This document shows positions 29,923 to 41,559 of a stretch of 55,319 nt of DNA, piece by piece. The stretch is from contig JAJYPD010000015.1 in NCBI GenBank assembly GCA_021795715.1, positions 1-55,319 of the forward strand, in the 5' to 3' direction. The notes below the pieces were generated by a model, which did not search any database, was not told the origin of the DNA, and was given only the letters and a program-made list of their open reading frames with translations. The stretch is from Pseudomonadota bacterium (lineage in GTDB: Bacteria > Pseudomonadota > Gammaproteobacteria > Acidiferrobacterales > Acidiferrobacteraceae). How positions within the stretch are numbered: the stretch's first letter is position 1; the number at the start of each line of letters is the position of its first letter. A program made the position numbers and the translations under genes.

Positions 29923-31454
29923 ATGTCACTGAAGCCCAGTGAGATTTCCGAACTCATCAAGCAGCGCATCGAGGGCCTGGCACCGCCTGCCGCCGCCTTG
30001 ACCGGCACGATCGTGAGCCTCGCCGACGGAGTGGCCCGCATCTACGGCCTGGCGTCGGTCATGCAGGGCGAAATGCTGGAATTGCCCGGCAACACGTACG
30101 CGCTCGCGCTGAACCTCGAACGCGACGCGGTCGGTGCCGTGATCCTCGGCGAGTACGAACACTTGGCCGAGGGCGACGAGGTGCGCGCAACCGGCCGCAT
30201 TCTGGAGGTCCCGGTGGGCCCCGAGTTGCTCGGGCGGGTCGTCGATGCCCTCGGCCGGCCGATCGATGGCCAGGGCGACATCCGCGCGAAAGCCACATCC
30301 CCGGTGGAAAAGGTGGCGCCAGGCGTGGTGGCGCGCAAATCCGTCACCCAGCCCCTGCAGACCGGCATCAAGGCGATCGACGCCATGGTGCCCATAGGCC
30401 GCGGCCAGCGCGAGCTCATCATCGGCGACCGCCAGACCGGCAAGACAGCGCTCGCCGTGGATGCCATCCTGGCGCAGCGCGGCACCGGCGTGATGTGCGT
30501 CTATGTGGCGGTCGGCCAGAAGGCGTCGAGCGTCGCCGCCGTTGTGCATCGCCTGACGGAAGCGGGCGCCATGGCCTACACGACGGTGGTCACCGCCTCG
30601 GCGGCCGATTCGGCGGCCATGCAGTATCTGGCGCCCTATGCCGGCTGCGCCATGGGCGAATACTTCCGCGACCGCGGCCAGGATGCGCTCATCATCTATG
30701 ACGACCTGACCAAGCAGGCCTGGGCTTACCGTCAGATCTCCCTCCTGCTGCGCCGGCCGCCCGGCCGCGAGGCCTATCCCGGCGACGTGTTCTATCTGCA
30801 CTCGCGGTTGCTCGAGCGCGCCGCACGCGTAAACGAGAGCTATGTCGAGAAACAGTCGGGCGTCACCGGCAAGACGGGTTCGCTCACGGCGTTGCCCATC
30901 ATCGAAACGCAGGCCGGCGATGTGTCGGCGTTCGTGCCGACGAATGTCATTTCGATCACCGACGGCCAGATCTTTCTGGAGACGGACCTGTTCAACGCGG
31001 GGATCCGGCCGGCGATCAACGCCGGACTGTCGGTGTCGCGTGTCGGCGGCGCCGCCCAGACCAAGATCATGAAGCGCCTCGGCGGGGGTATCCGCCTAGC
31101 GCTCGCCCAGTACCGGGAGCTTGCCGCCTTCGCTCAGTTCGCGTCGGATCTCGACCCGGCCACGCGCAAACAGATCGACCGCGGCCGCCGCGTCACCGAA
31201 CTCATGAAGCAGGATCAGTATCGGCCGCTGTCGGTGGCCGACATGGCGGCGTCGCTGCTTGCCGCCAACCTGGGCGTGCTCGACGACCTGCCGGTGGAGC
31301 GGGTCACGCCGTTTGAGCGGGCGCTGCACGGCATGCTGTGGCGCGAGCACGCCGATCTGCTGGCGCGCATCAACGAGCACGGCGACTACAACGACGACGT
31401 CATCGCCGAGCTGACGCGCCACATCCAGACATTCCGGGCCGAAGGAGCCTATTG

Positions 31455-31455
<1 letters not shown>
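29923..31455 (+). CDS. atpA: ATP synthase F1 subunit alpha
   Basis: A 510-residue alpha subunit. The non-catalytic nucleotide site has P-loop GDRQTGKTA, and the region with [33 protein letters not shown] is characteristic (shown here in part: [19 protein letters not shown]). The N-terminus [18 protein letters not shown] is standard. The stop overlaps the atpG ATG by one base. Confidence 0.99.
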
Positions 31456-33700
<2,245 letters not shown>

Positions 33701-33702
33701 TC

Positions 33703-34149
33703 ATGCCGACCCTGCACGTCGACATCGTCAGCGCCGACCGCGCCATCCACAGCGGCGAGGCCACGCTCGTCGTCGTGCCGCTCGCGGAAGGGGAGGCCGG
33801 CGTCATGGCAGGTCACTCCCCTCTGTTTGGGAAATTGAAGCCCGGCGCGGTGCGTCTGACCGACGCCGACGGGGTGGAACACGGGTTCTACGTGAGCGGG
33901 GGGTTCGTCGAAATCCAGCCGCGTTTGGTGACGATCCTCGCCGATAGCGGCGACCGCGCCGCGGATCTGGACGAAGTCCGGGCGGCCGAGGCGGTGCGCC
34001 AGGCGCAGCGGGCCCTGGAAGACCGCGCGGCCGAAATCGATTATGCTCGGGCCGAGGCCGAGTTGGCCGAGGCGATCGTCCGGCTGCGCGTCGCGCGCAG
34101 CCTCAAAATCCGCCGCAACCCCGGCGCCGGTCCGCGGCCGGAGTCTTAG
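33703..34149 (+). CDS. atpC: ATP synthase F1 subunit epsilon
   Basis: A 148-residue epsilon subunit. The N-terminal beta-sandwich has HVDIVSADRAIHSGEA and GEAGVMAGHSPLFGKLKPG, followed by a two-helix C-terminal domain able to inhibit ATPase activity. It is the last gene of the atp operon, two bases after atpD. Confidence 0.97.
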   Translation: MPTLHVDIVSADRAIHSGEATLVVVPLAEGEAGVMAGHSPLFGKLKPGAVRLTDADGVEHGFYVSGGFVEIQPRLVTILADSGDRAADLDEVRAAEAVRQAQRALEDRAAEIDYARAEAELAEAIVRLRVARSLKIRRNPGAGPRPES

Positions 34150-34171
34150 ATCCATGCCAAAGGAGGCCGTG

Positions 34172-34642
34172 ATGGTCGTTACAAAAGACAAGGTGGTGTC
34201 GCTCACCTATGTGTTGCACGACCAGCACGGCGAGATCTTCGAGTACACCGATTTGCCGGTTTACTACGTCCATGGGTCCGGGCAGGGTCTTTTTGACAAG
34301 ATCGAACAGGCGCTCGACGGCCACGATATCGGTGACGTCGTCGAGGTCGAACTGACCCCCGCCGACGGATTCGGCGAGCACGATGACGGCCTCGTTTTCA
34401 CGGACGATCTCGCCAATGTCCCCCCCGAATTCCAGCGAGTCGGTGCCCAGGTCGAGGCCGAGAACGACCGCGGCGACACCCTGGTCTTCGTCGTCACCCG
34501 CGTCGAGGGCGGCCAGGTCACGGTCGACGCCAACCATCCACTCGCCGGACAGACCGTGCGCTTCGTCGTCACCATCCGCGACGTGCGCGATGCCACCGAT
34601 GAAGAGCGCCAGACCGGTCGTCCCGCACAAACGCTGCACTGA
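34172..34642 (+). CDS. SlyD-type FKBP peptidyl-prolyl isomerase
   Basis: A 156-residue FKBP-type isomerase of the SlyD group. It has the split FKBP domain with an inserted-flap region (FGEHDDGLVFTDDLANVP) and the signature VDANHPLAGQTVRFVVTI. It lacks the His-rich metal-binding tail of E. coli SlyD. ATG 34172 follows a very strong AAAGGAGG at a five-base spacing, so I prefer it to ATG 34154. It follows atpC by 22 bases and may be cotranscribed with the atp operon. Confidence 0.92.
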   Translation: MVVTKDKVVSLTYVLHDQHGEIFEYTDLPVYYVHGSGQGLFDKIEQALDGHDIGDVVEVELTPADGFGEHDDGLVFTDDLANVPPEFQRVGAQVEAENDRGDTLVFVVTRVEGGQVTVDANHPLAGQTVRFVVTIRDVRDATDEERQTGRPAQTLH

Positions 34643-34662
34643 TCGCTTCCGGCGTTCGGGCA

Positions 34663-34691
34663 TTGCCTTTGCCGGTTAAGGCGGCTCTAAT
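34663..34691 (+). promoter_or_regulatory. glmU promoter, apparently leaderless
   Basis: TTGCCT (34663-34668), a 17-bp spacer and TCTAAT (34686-34691), then exactly six bases to the glmU ATG (34698). No Shine-Dalgarno fits between, so transcription would start at or next to the start codon. Confidence 0.55.
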
Positions 34692-34697
34692 AGCGCC

Positions 34698-36068
34698 ATG
34701 CAGGGCCCGCTTTCGCCACTGGAAATCGTCATTCTCGCCGCCGGTCAAGGCCGGCGCATGGCGTCGGCGCGCCCCAAAGTCCTGCATACGCTCGCCGGCC
34801 GCCCCCTTCTCGCGCACGTGCTCGAAACGGCCCGCAGCGTGCACCCGCAGGCTATCCACGTCGTCTACGGCCACGGCGGGGAACTGGTACGCGCGGCATT
34901 TGCCGCCGATACCGTAAGCTGGGTTTTGCAGGCAGAACGCCGCGGGACCGGCGATGCGCTCCGCCAGGCGCTGCCCGCAATCGCCGGGGAGGCGCGCGTT
35001 CTCGTGCTGCTGGGCGACGTGCCCTTGCTTACGCCGGCCACGGTGCAGGCGCTGCTCGATACGGCCCCTGACCGGCTGACGCTCCTGACTTTCCTCGCCG
35101 AAGGCCCCAATCAGTACGGCCGCATCGTCCGCGACGCCGGCGGCTCGGTTGCGCGGATCGTCGAATGGCGCGATGCGACGCCCGAGGAGCGGGACCTGCG
35201 CGAAGTCAACAGCGGCATCCTGGTCGCCCCGGCCGCCGACCTCCGGCGCTGGGTCCCGCAGCTCGCCGCCGACAACGCCCAGGGTGAATTTTATCTGACC
35301 GATATCGTCGCGCTCGCGCGGGCCGAGGGGGCGCAGGTGGCCGCCCTTCATCCCCTCGACCCAACCGAGGTCGACGGCGTGAACGCGCGCACGGATCTCG
35401 CCCGCCTCGAGCGCATCTACCAGCACCGGGCGGCCCGCCGCCTGCTCGATGCCGGCGTGCAGCTGGCCGACCCCGCGCGCTTTGATCTGCGCGGCACACT
35501 CGATGCCGGTCAGGACGTTTTCATCGACATCAACTGCGTGATCGAAGGCCACGTGCGCCTCGGCGACCGCGTCTTCGTCGGTCCGGGCTGCATCATCCGC
35601 AACAGCACCATAGGCGCCGACACGCGCATCGAGGCCTACAGTGTCATCGATGGCGCCGAAATCGATCACCATGCCGCCCTAGGCCCCTTCGCCCGCGTGC
35701 GGCCATCGACGCGCCTTGGTCCCCATACCCGCATCGGCAACTTCGTCGAGGCCAAGGCCTGTGTCATGGGCGAGGGCTCGAAAGCGAACCATCTGAGTTA
35801 CATCGGCGACACCGACATCGGCTGCCACGTCAACATCGGCGCGGGCGTGATCACCTGCAACTACGACGGTGTCCACAAACATCGCACCACCATCGGCGAC
35901 CATGCGTTCGTGGGTTCCGATACCCAACTCGTCGCCCCGGTGACGGTCGGTGCCGGCGCCACCATCGGTGCCGGGTCGACCATCACCAAGGACGCGCCTC
36001 GCGACCAGCTGACGCTCAGCCGTTCGTCCCAGAAGACAGTCGCCGGCTGGCGCCGGCCCGAGAAGTAG
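34698..36068 (+). CDS. glmU: Bifunctional GlcN-1-P acetyltransferase / GlcNAc-1-P uridyltransferase
   Basis: A 456-residue enzyme making UDP-GlcNAc, the precursor of peptidoglycan and LPS. The N-terminal nucleotidyltransferase has the signature LAAGQGRRMASARPKVLH. The C-terminal half is a left-handed beta-helix of hexapeptide repeats with NFVEAKACVMGEGSKANHLS and CNYDGVHKHRT. Length equals E. coli (456). It pairs functionally with glmS, 21 bases downstream. Confidence 0.98.
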   Translation: MQGPLSPLEIVILAAGQGRRMASARPKVLHTLAGRPLLAHVLETARSVHPQAIHVVYGHGGELVRAAFAADTVSWVLQAERRGTGDALRQALPAIAGEARVLVLLGDVPLLTPATVQALLDTAPDRLTLLTFLAEGPNQYGRIVRDAGGSVARIVEWRDATPEERDLREVNSGILVAPAADLRRWVPQLAADNAQGEFYLTDIVALARAEGAQVAALHPLDPTEVDGVNARTDLARLERIYQHRAARRLLDAGVQLADPARFDLRGTLDAGQDVFIDINCVIEGHVRLGDRVFVGPGCIIRNSTIGADTRIEAYSVIDGAEIDHHAALGPFARVRPSTRLGPHTRIGNFVEAKACVMGEGSKANHLSYIGDTDIGCHVNIGAGVITCNYDGVHKHRTTIGDHAFVGSDTQLVAPVTVGAGATIGAGSTITKDAPRDQLTLSRSSQKTVAGWRRPEK

Positions 36069-36089
36069 CAGGACACGCAAGGAGCCGTT

Positions 36090-37919
36090 ATGTGTGGAAT
36101 CGTCGGAGCCGTCGCGCAACGGGATGTGGTACCGATCCTCGTCGAAGGCCTGCGACGCCTGGAATACCGCGGCTATGATTCGGCTGGTGTCGCCGTCATC
36201 GACGGTGACGCCCGGCTCGCGCGCACACGCTCGGTGGGCAAAGTTCGCGATCTCGAAGCCCGCCTGGATGGCCACATGGCCGGCACGACCGGTATCGCCC
36301 ACACCCGCTGGGCCACGCACGGCCGCCCCGCGACCGAGAACGCGCATCCGCACATCTGCCGCAACAAGGTGGCGCTCGTACACAACGGCATCATCGAAAA
36401 CCATGACCATTTGCGCCGTGCGCAAACCGCGCTCGGCTTCCAGTTCACCTCCGAGACCGACACCGAAGTCATCGTCCACGAAATCTACAGGCACCTGGCC
36501 GACAGCCACGATCTGCTGGAGGCCGTGCGGCGCGCGCTGCCGGCGCTGCGCGGCGCCTACGCGCTCGGTGTCATCACCAGCGAAGAGCCCGGCCGCCTGG
36601 TCGCCGCACGCCGCGGCAGCCCTCTGGTCGTCGGTCTTGGCATCGGTGAGCACTTCATCGCCTCGGACGTCGCCGCCCTCCTGCCCGTGACGCAGCGCTT
36701 CATTTTTCTCGAGGAGGGCGATGTCGCCGACATCACCCGTGATCGCGTGATCATCTATGATGCGGGCGGCCAGGTCGCCGAGCGGCCGGTCAAGCACAGT
36801 GAGCTGTCGGTCGACGCGGTGGCGCGCGGCGAATACCGGCACTACATGCTGAAAGAGATCTACGAGCAGCCACGCGCCATCGCCGACACGCTCGCCAACC
36901 GCATCGGCCTGCACCAGGTCTACGACGAGGCCTTCGGTCAGGGTGCCTCGGCCATTTTCGATGGCGTCAAGGCGGTCCAGATTGTTGCCTGCGGCACCAG
37001 CTACCATGCAGGCCTGATCGGCCGCTACTGGCTCGAGGCCCTGGCCGAGATTCCGTGCGCCGTCGAGGTCGCAAGCGAATTCCGCTACCGCCGTCCCCGC
37101 CTGAGTCCGGCTACGCTCTTTGTCACCTTGTCGCAGTCGGGCGAGACCGCCGACACGCTCGCGGCGCTTGCCCACGCCAAGGCCGTAGGTGTGGAGCACA
37201 CCCTGACCATTTGCAATGTTCCGGAAAGCGCGCTGGTGCGCAATTCAGAGCTCGCACTCCTGACTCAGGCAGGCCCCGAGATCGGTGTGGCCTCGACCAA
37301 GGCCTTCACCACGCAGCTCGTCGCCTTGTTGCTGCTCGTTGCGAGTCTCGGACGGCGCAACCGGCTCGGTGTCGAAGGGGAGCGCCACATCGTGGGATTG
37401 CTGCGCAGTCTGCCGGTGCTGACCGAGCAGGCGTTGAGCCTCGATGCGGCCGTCCAGTCGTGGGTGAGCGCGTTTGCCAACAAGCAGCATGCCCTTTTTC
37501 TGGGCCGCGGCACGCAGTATCCGGTGGCGATGGAGGGCGCGCTGAAACTGAAGGAGATTTCCTACATCCATGCCGAGGCCTACCCCGCGGGCGAGCTGAA
37601 ACACGGCCCCCTCGCCCTGGTGGATGCTGACATGCCGGTTGTCGCGGTGGCTCCCAGCAACGATCTGCTCGAGAAGCTGCACTCGAACCTTCAGGAGGTG
37701 CGGGCGCGTGGCGGCGAACTCTTCGTCTTTGCTGACGTCAATAACGGTATAACCGCGGACGAACACACGCACGTCATTGCCGTGCCACCCACGGACGACC
37801 TGGTGGCGCCGATCATTTACACCGTCTTGCTGCAGCTGCTCGCCTACCATGTGGCGGTCTCCAAGGGGGCCGACATCGATCAGCCGCGCAATCTTGCCAA
37901 GTCGGTGACGGTCGAATAA
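36090..37919 (+). CDS. glmS: Glutamine-fructose-6-phosphate aminotransferase
   Basis: A 609-residue GlmS, giving glucosamine-6-phosphate. The N-terminal glutaminase begins with the nucleophile Cys2 (MCGIVGAVAQRD). The two SIS isomerase domains contain CGTSYHAGLIGRYWLE, LSQSGETADTLAAL and ELKHGPLALVDADMPV. The C-terminus LAKSVTVE is conserved. AAGGAGCC precedes the ATG. It is the last core gene before the degraded accessory stretch. Confidence 0.99.
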   Translation: MCGIVGAVAQRDVVPILVEGLRRLEYRGYDSAGVAVIDGDARLARTRSVGKVRDLEARLDGHMAGTTGIAHTRWATHGRPATENAHPHICRNKVALVHNGIIENHDHLRRAQTALGFQFTSETDTEVIVHEIYRHLADSHDLLEAVRRALPALRGAYALGVITSEEPGRLVAARRGSPLVVGLGIGEHFIASDVAALLPVTQRFIFLEEGDVADITRDRVIIYDAGGQVAERPVKHSELSVDAVARGEYRHYMLKEIYEQPRAIADTLANRIGLHQVYDEAFGQGASAIFDGVKAVQIVACGTSYHAGLIGRYWLEALAEIPCAVEVASEFRYRRPRLSPATLFVTLSQSGETADTLAALAHAKAVGVEHTLTICNVPESALVRNSELALLTQAGPEIGVASTKAFTTQLVALLLLVASLGRRNRLGVEGERHIVGLLRSLPVLTEQALSLDAAVQSWVSAFANKQHALFLGRGTQYPVAMEGALKLKEISYIHAEAYPAGELKHGPLALVDADMPVVAVAPSNDLLEKLHSNLQEVRARGGELFVFADVNNGITADEHTHVIAVPPTDDLVAPIIYTVLLQLLAYHVAVSKGADIDQPRNLAKSVTVE

Positions 37920-38059
37920 TCGGCGGCGTTCGCTCGCGCGCGCTTTTGGTAGGACAATAAAGTTGGTAACCAGCTCATAAAGAGGGTCTTCAGGCTTTCG
38001 TGTGGGTAGGGGGTATTGGGCTTGCATCAGGCGCCCCCGCAGGCAACTATGGTACCCCT

Positions 38060-39135
38060 GTGCGTGACACGGAACTGTACCAAAAGCTCTTGGGATTACC
38101 GGCGCTGTGGCGAGTCACGGCAGTGGCGGTACAAGTTGCCTCAGGCGATACGCGGCTTTAAGCGAGATACCGGTTGCGCGTGGGGTAGCCGCCAGACGTG
38201 CCTCTACACGGCCCTGAGTGTGAGGCCGTTGGTACCCGGTTAACGATCCGTCCGCGACGCCGGCGTCATCTGAATACGATGCAAGGGAAGACCTTTATCG
38301 AGGCCGATGTCCCACGAGTCAACTGTCTGAAGTGTGGGGTCAAACAGATCCCGGTCGCCTGGGCCGAGGATGCAAGCCGTTTACCCGAACTCTTTGAAGC
38401 CTACGCGATTCAGGTGTTGCAAGCGGTGCGCAGCAAGGTGCAGGCCCATTGGCTGACGGTGCTCTCTTGGGACCAAAGTAGACCGGGTCATGGGCCATGC
38501 GGCCCACAATGTGGAGCGGGCAGTCACACGCGGCGTGGCACGGCAATCTCTGAAAGGGTTGCGCTCTGCCGGCCTCGATGAGAAGAGCTTTGGCAGGGGT
38601 CATGATACCGTCTCGGTGCCGCATGACCTGCGGCGAGTCCTTGAGGTCGTGCCCGAACGCACCCGGGAGGCCGCCAATACGCTCTGGGCCGCGATCCTTA
38701 AGCCCCAGCGCCAGGCGATCGATGCCGTGGCCATGGACATGTGGGTGCCTTATCTTGAGGCCACCCGGAGTGGCGGCTCCGCAAGCCCTGATCGTACAGG
38801 ACAAGTTCCACTGCGCGAAGGCGTTGAACAAGGCCGTTGATCTCGTGCGTCGGCGCGAGCACCGGGAACTGCGAGCCCAGGGCATCGGGATGCTCACGAA
38901 GACCCGATATCTTTGGCTGAAGAACCCATTGAACTGGACGGATCGTCAACGGGAGCGCCTCCAGACACCCAAAGTCGATGCGCTGAAGGTCGGCCGTGCT
39001 TGGGCCATCAAGGAGGCGTTTGCCGACTTCTAGGATTACCGATATACCGGATCGGCCCACAAGTTTTTCGACCGCGGGTTTCTGGGCGATTCACTCGTGC
39101 CTGGCGCCCATCATTATTTTCGAAGCCGGTCATAC
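38060..39135 (+). pseudogene. ISL3-family transposase, degraded
   Basis: Fragments in several frames line up in order with an ISL3-type transposase. VRDTELYQKLLGLPALWRVT starts at 38060. Zinc-finger-region VPRVNCLKCGVKQIPVAWAE follows, then ERAVTRGVARQSLKGLRSAG with GLDEKSFGRGHDTVSV, AVAMDMWVPYLEATR, VQDKFHCAKALNKAVDLVRR, and TKTRYLWLKNPLNWTDRQRE. In-frame stops occur near 38160, and an amber codon at about 39031 replaces a probable Trp (ADF-stop-DYRYTGSAHKFFDR). At least three frameshifts occur. A left-end candidate inverted repeat (GGGTCTTCAGGCTTTCGTGT, near 37984) is visible; I see no matching right end. Confidence 0.85.
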
Positions 39136-39453
39136 CACAGACCGCTTTGGCCGATTATGCATAGTCGGGGATCATGGGGGCCTGTCTATAAGCCAGAGAC
39201 ACGGCCGACCCGGGCGCCCTCGCCCATTGGGCGGCCGCACTTCGGCCAAAGCAGTCCTTCGGGGTTAAGCCTAAAACTGGTCGCTATCAGCCCCTTGCCG
39301 TCAGTTCCCTCTAGGTGCGAACGACGAGCGGTGTCGCAGCGGAAGCGGTCGTTCAGGTTGAGGTCGGATGAGCGTGGCGTCAACCCGCAAGGTCGACTTT
39401 AACCGAGGAGGCCGATTACTACGGAAATATCGGACGTACATCGGCAATAGTCA
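39136..39453. other. Gap after transposase remnant
   Basis: About 320 bases with no recognised gene. It probably contains the decayed 3' part of the ISL3 element. Short open frames on either strand show no family similarity. Confidence 0.4.
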
Positions 39454-39882
39454 TCACATCCAGTCTTTTCGATTGACCTTAAGCCATTCGCGCATTCTGT
39501 CCATTAAAAGACGAGCCTGATCGACCGCCTCGTCCACCTTGGCTGCGCTGACGGTGTCTCCGAAATAATCTCTTGCATTCCGTTGCTTTCGCGGTCCATC
39601 CAGAAGAATCATCGTGTCGCGATCCACGCCGATGGTTTTCGGTAGGCACTGGATCATCGTTTGATAGTGGCCGGGTCTATTGGTCGGTGTACGGCAACCA
39701 TTGACTCACAACGCGGCGCTGGCGATCTGCATAACCGCCTTATAAGCCATATCGAAACGGCCCTCGTTGCTCAAACCGGCATCCAAGAGACTGCGGTTGG
39801 CGGCTCCCAGCAATCGTTCGGCTCCGGCGCGATCCGGTTCAACCTCTTCAAGCTGCGTTCCAATTAGATGATCCAGCGTCAT
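39454..39882 (-). pseudogene. HEPN-domain protein, interrupted by an in-frame TGA
   Basis: Read from ATG 39882, the frame encodes MTLDHLIGTQLEEVEPDRAG, then a helical region, and is open to 39454 except for a single TGA at codon 59 (39706-39708). The 83 codons after it (VNGCRTPTNRPGHYQTMIQC, then LDGPRKQRNARDYFGD) continue the same family, so one CGA-to-TGA change would explain it. RKQRN..DY is typical of HEPN partners of MNT nucleotidyltransferases. The ATG overlaps the stop of the upstream nucleotidyltransferase gene (ATGA). A fragment could still start at an internal ATG near 39657. Confidence 0.8.
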
Positions 39883-40478
39883 GAGTACGGGACCTCCTTG
39901 TCGTGCAGATCAGATTCGGTGCCCATGATAAACAGCATGGGATTCTTCCGGATGTCGCGAATGAACGTACCGTTCTCTGCTACCAGATTGCGCCATTCCA
40001 TTCGGGAGTAGACCTTGGGGTTCAATTCCCGGCCCAAACGCTCCTGAAGCGAATAAAGGGCGGTGACAACAGCCTTGAACGATACGTCGCCGATCACCAT
40101 CACGTCGATGTCGCTTTCGGATCGCGCTTTGCCGCTGGCCACCGATCCGAAGACGAATGCCGCCTTGATTTGATCGGCGAGTGGGAGCAAGGCTTCGGCC
40201 AGAACCTCTGTCAAGCCGCCGGTTTTGCGCACGATGCTCGTTAGCTCATCAAAGACCGGGCAATCACGATTCGCAGACTAATGGGCGTGGTTGCCGACTT
40301 TTTGTAGGCCCACCACATCCGCCTTGACGAGCCTGGAAAGTTCGCGAGCCAAGGTGCCTGCTGTAGTGCCCGTCAGGCGGGCGATCTCGCGCAGATAGTA
40401 ACGCTGGTCAGGGTGGAGCAATAACAAGCCCAATACCCGGCGGCGATACTCCGGAAATAAAATAGCGGTAAGGGACAT
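39879..40478 (-). pseudogene. wHTH-MNT nucleotidyltransferase, interrupted by an in-frame TAG
   Basis: From ATG 40478 the frame encodes a winged-helix domain (FPEYRRRVLGLLLLHPDQRY, then YYLREIARLTGTTAGTLARE). It meets TAG at codon 67 (40278-40280), then continues in the same frame as SANRDCPVFDELTSIVRKTG and the nucleotidyltransferase core AFVFGSVASGKARSESDIDV. Intact homologues that I recall are about 200-residue wHTH-nucleotidyltransferase fusions with a Tyr or Gln around this point. It forms a two-gene unit with the HEPN gene. Either it is a pseudogene or the two halves are made separately, the second from an internal start such as the GTG at 40232. Confidence 0.8.
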
Positions 40479-40491
40479 CACTGATCTGTAT

Positions 40492-40518
40492 GTTGCCTTT
40501 AGGGCAACTATCGTTGCC
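40492..40518. promoter_or_regulatory. Operator-like inverted repeat upstream of wHTH-MNT gene
   Basis: GTTGCC (40492-40497) and GGCAAC (40503-40508) form a perfect inverted repeat with a five-base spacer. A third GTTGCC copy is at 40513-40518. It begins 14 bases upstream of the wHTH gene, where an autorepressor site would be expected. Confidence 0.6.
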
Positions 40519-40570
40519 TAAAAAGCAGCATGCAATCAACCGAATTCCGCGGCGCTTTCAGCCGGTTTCG

Positions 40571-41462
40571 TCACGGCTTGTATCGCAATGCTTCGACCAC
40601 CACGGCCAGCGAGCGCGACCATTGTCTTCGGCTCGGATAATATAGGTGATAGCCGGCAAAACTCGGGCACCAATCCTCGAGAACCCGCTCGAGGCGGCCG
40701 CTAACTATATGTTCGATGGCGGTATCCTCCGGCACATAGCCAAGGCCCCCGCCGGCCAGGGCGGCGCGCAGGACCGCGGTACTGCCATTGAAATACCCAC
40801 TGTCCCTCTACCTGGACGCTCAGGCGGCGTCCATCCCGCTCGAATTCCCACGTCAAAAGTCCCCCGTGGGGCAGACGCAATTGGATACCGTTATGCGCCG
40901 CCAGATCCGCGGGTGTCCGCGGAGGGGTCCGTTTAGCGAAATACTCGGGCGTGGCGACCACCGCCATGCGCATGTCCGGACCTATGCGCACCGCGATCAT
41001 GTCCTTCTCCAGGCTTTCCCCGAGCCGCACGCCCGCATCGAATCGTTGCGCGACGATGTCCGTGAAGGCGTAGTCGACATTGATCTCGAGTTTCAAATCC
41101 GGGTAGTCCGGCAGGACCTGCTTGAGCTTCGGCCACAATATGGTGTTGGCCGCATGCTCGGCGGCTGTGATGCGCACGATGCCGGCAGGTTTCTCGCGCA
41201 ATTCGCGCAAGGCCGCAAGCTCGGCCTCGATTTCTTCGAGGCGCGGTGCCAGGGTCTGCAGCAGGCGCTCGCCCGCTTCGGTTGGCGACACGCTGCGCGT
41301 GGTGCGGGCGAGGAGGCGCAGCCCAAGCCGGGTCTCGAGCGCGCGCATGCGGTGACTCAAGGCCGACTGCGAAATCCCGATCCGTGTGGCAGCCTGGGTG
41401 AAGCTGCGTTCGCGTGCGACCGCCACAAAGGCCGCCAGATCATTGAGGTCCTCGATGGGCAT
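40571..41462 (-). pseudogene. LysR-family regulator, frameshifted
   Basis: The N-terminal HTH (FVAVARERSFTQAATRIGIS, QSALSHRMRALETRLG) and most of the effector-binding domain are intact for about 223 codons. An extra T in a run at 40791-40793 then shifts the frame. In the other frame the domain continues correctly (FNGSTAVLRAALAGGGLGYV, then RLERVLEDWCPSFAGYHLYY) to a TGA at 40571. Repairing one base gives a normal LysR length of about 296. It is divergent from the alcohol dehydrogenase gene, which it presumably once controlled. Confidence 0.88.
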
Positions 41463-41559
41463 TCATGAACTCCATTCATAAGCTCATGCCGATTATCCCA
41501 TCTACTCAGGCCTCGATTCCACGCTTACATTCTCGTTCAGGCCACAACGAGGTTTGCGC
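41463..41559. promoter_or_regulatory. Divergent LysR/alcohol dehydrogenase control region
   Basis: A 97-bp gap between the divergent lysR and adh genes. It holds a perfect inverted repeat, ATGAA (41465-41469) and TTCAT (41475-41479), next to the lysR start. That is a plausible LysR contact site, although LysR sites usually follow T-N11-A and are poorly specific. Confidence 0.4.

Noticed and set aside
37984-39300. A complete ISL3 element with two inverted repeats
   Set aside because: Only a left-end candidate repeat is visible. I found no matching right end or target duplication.
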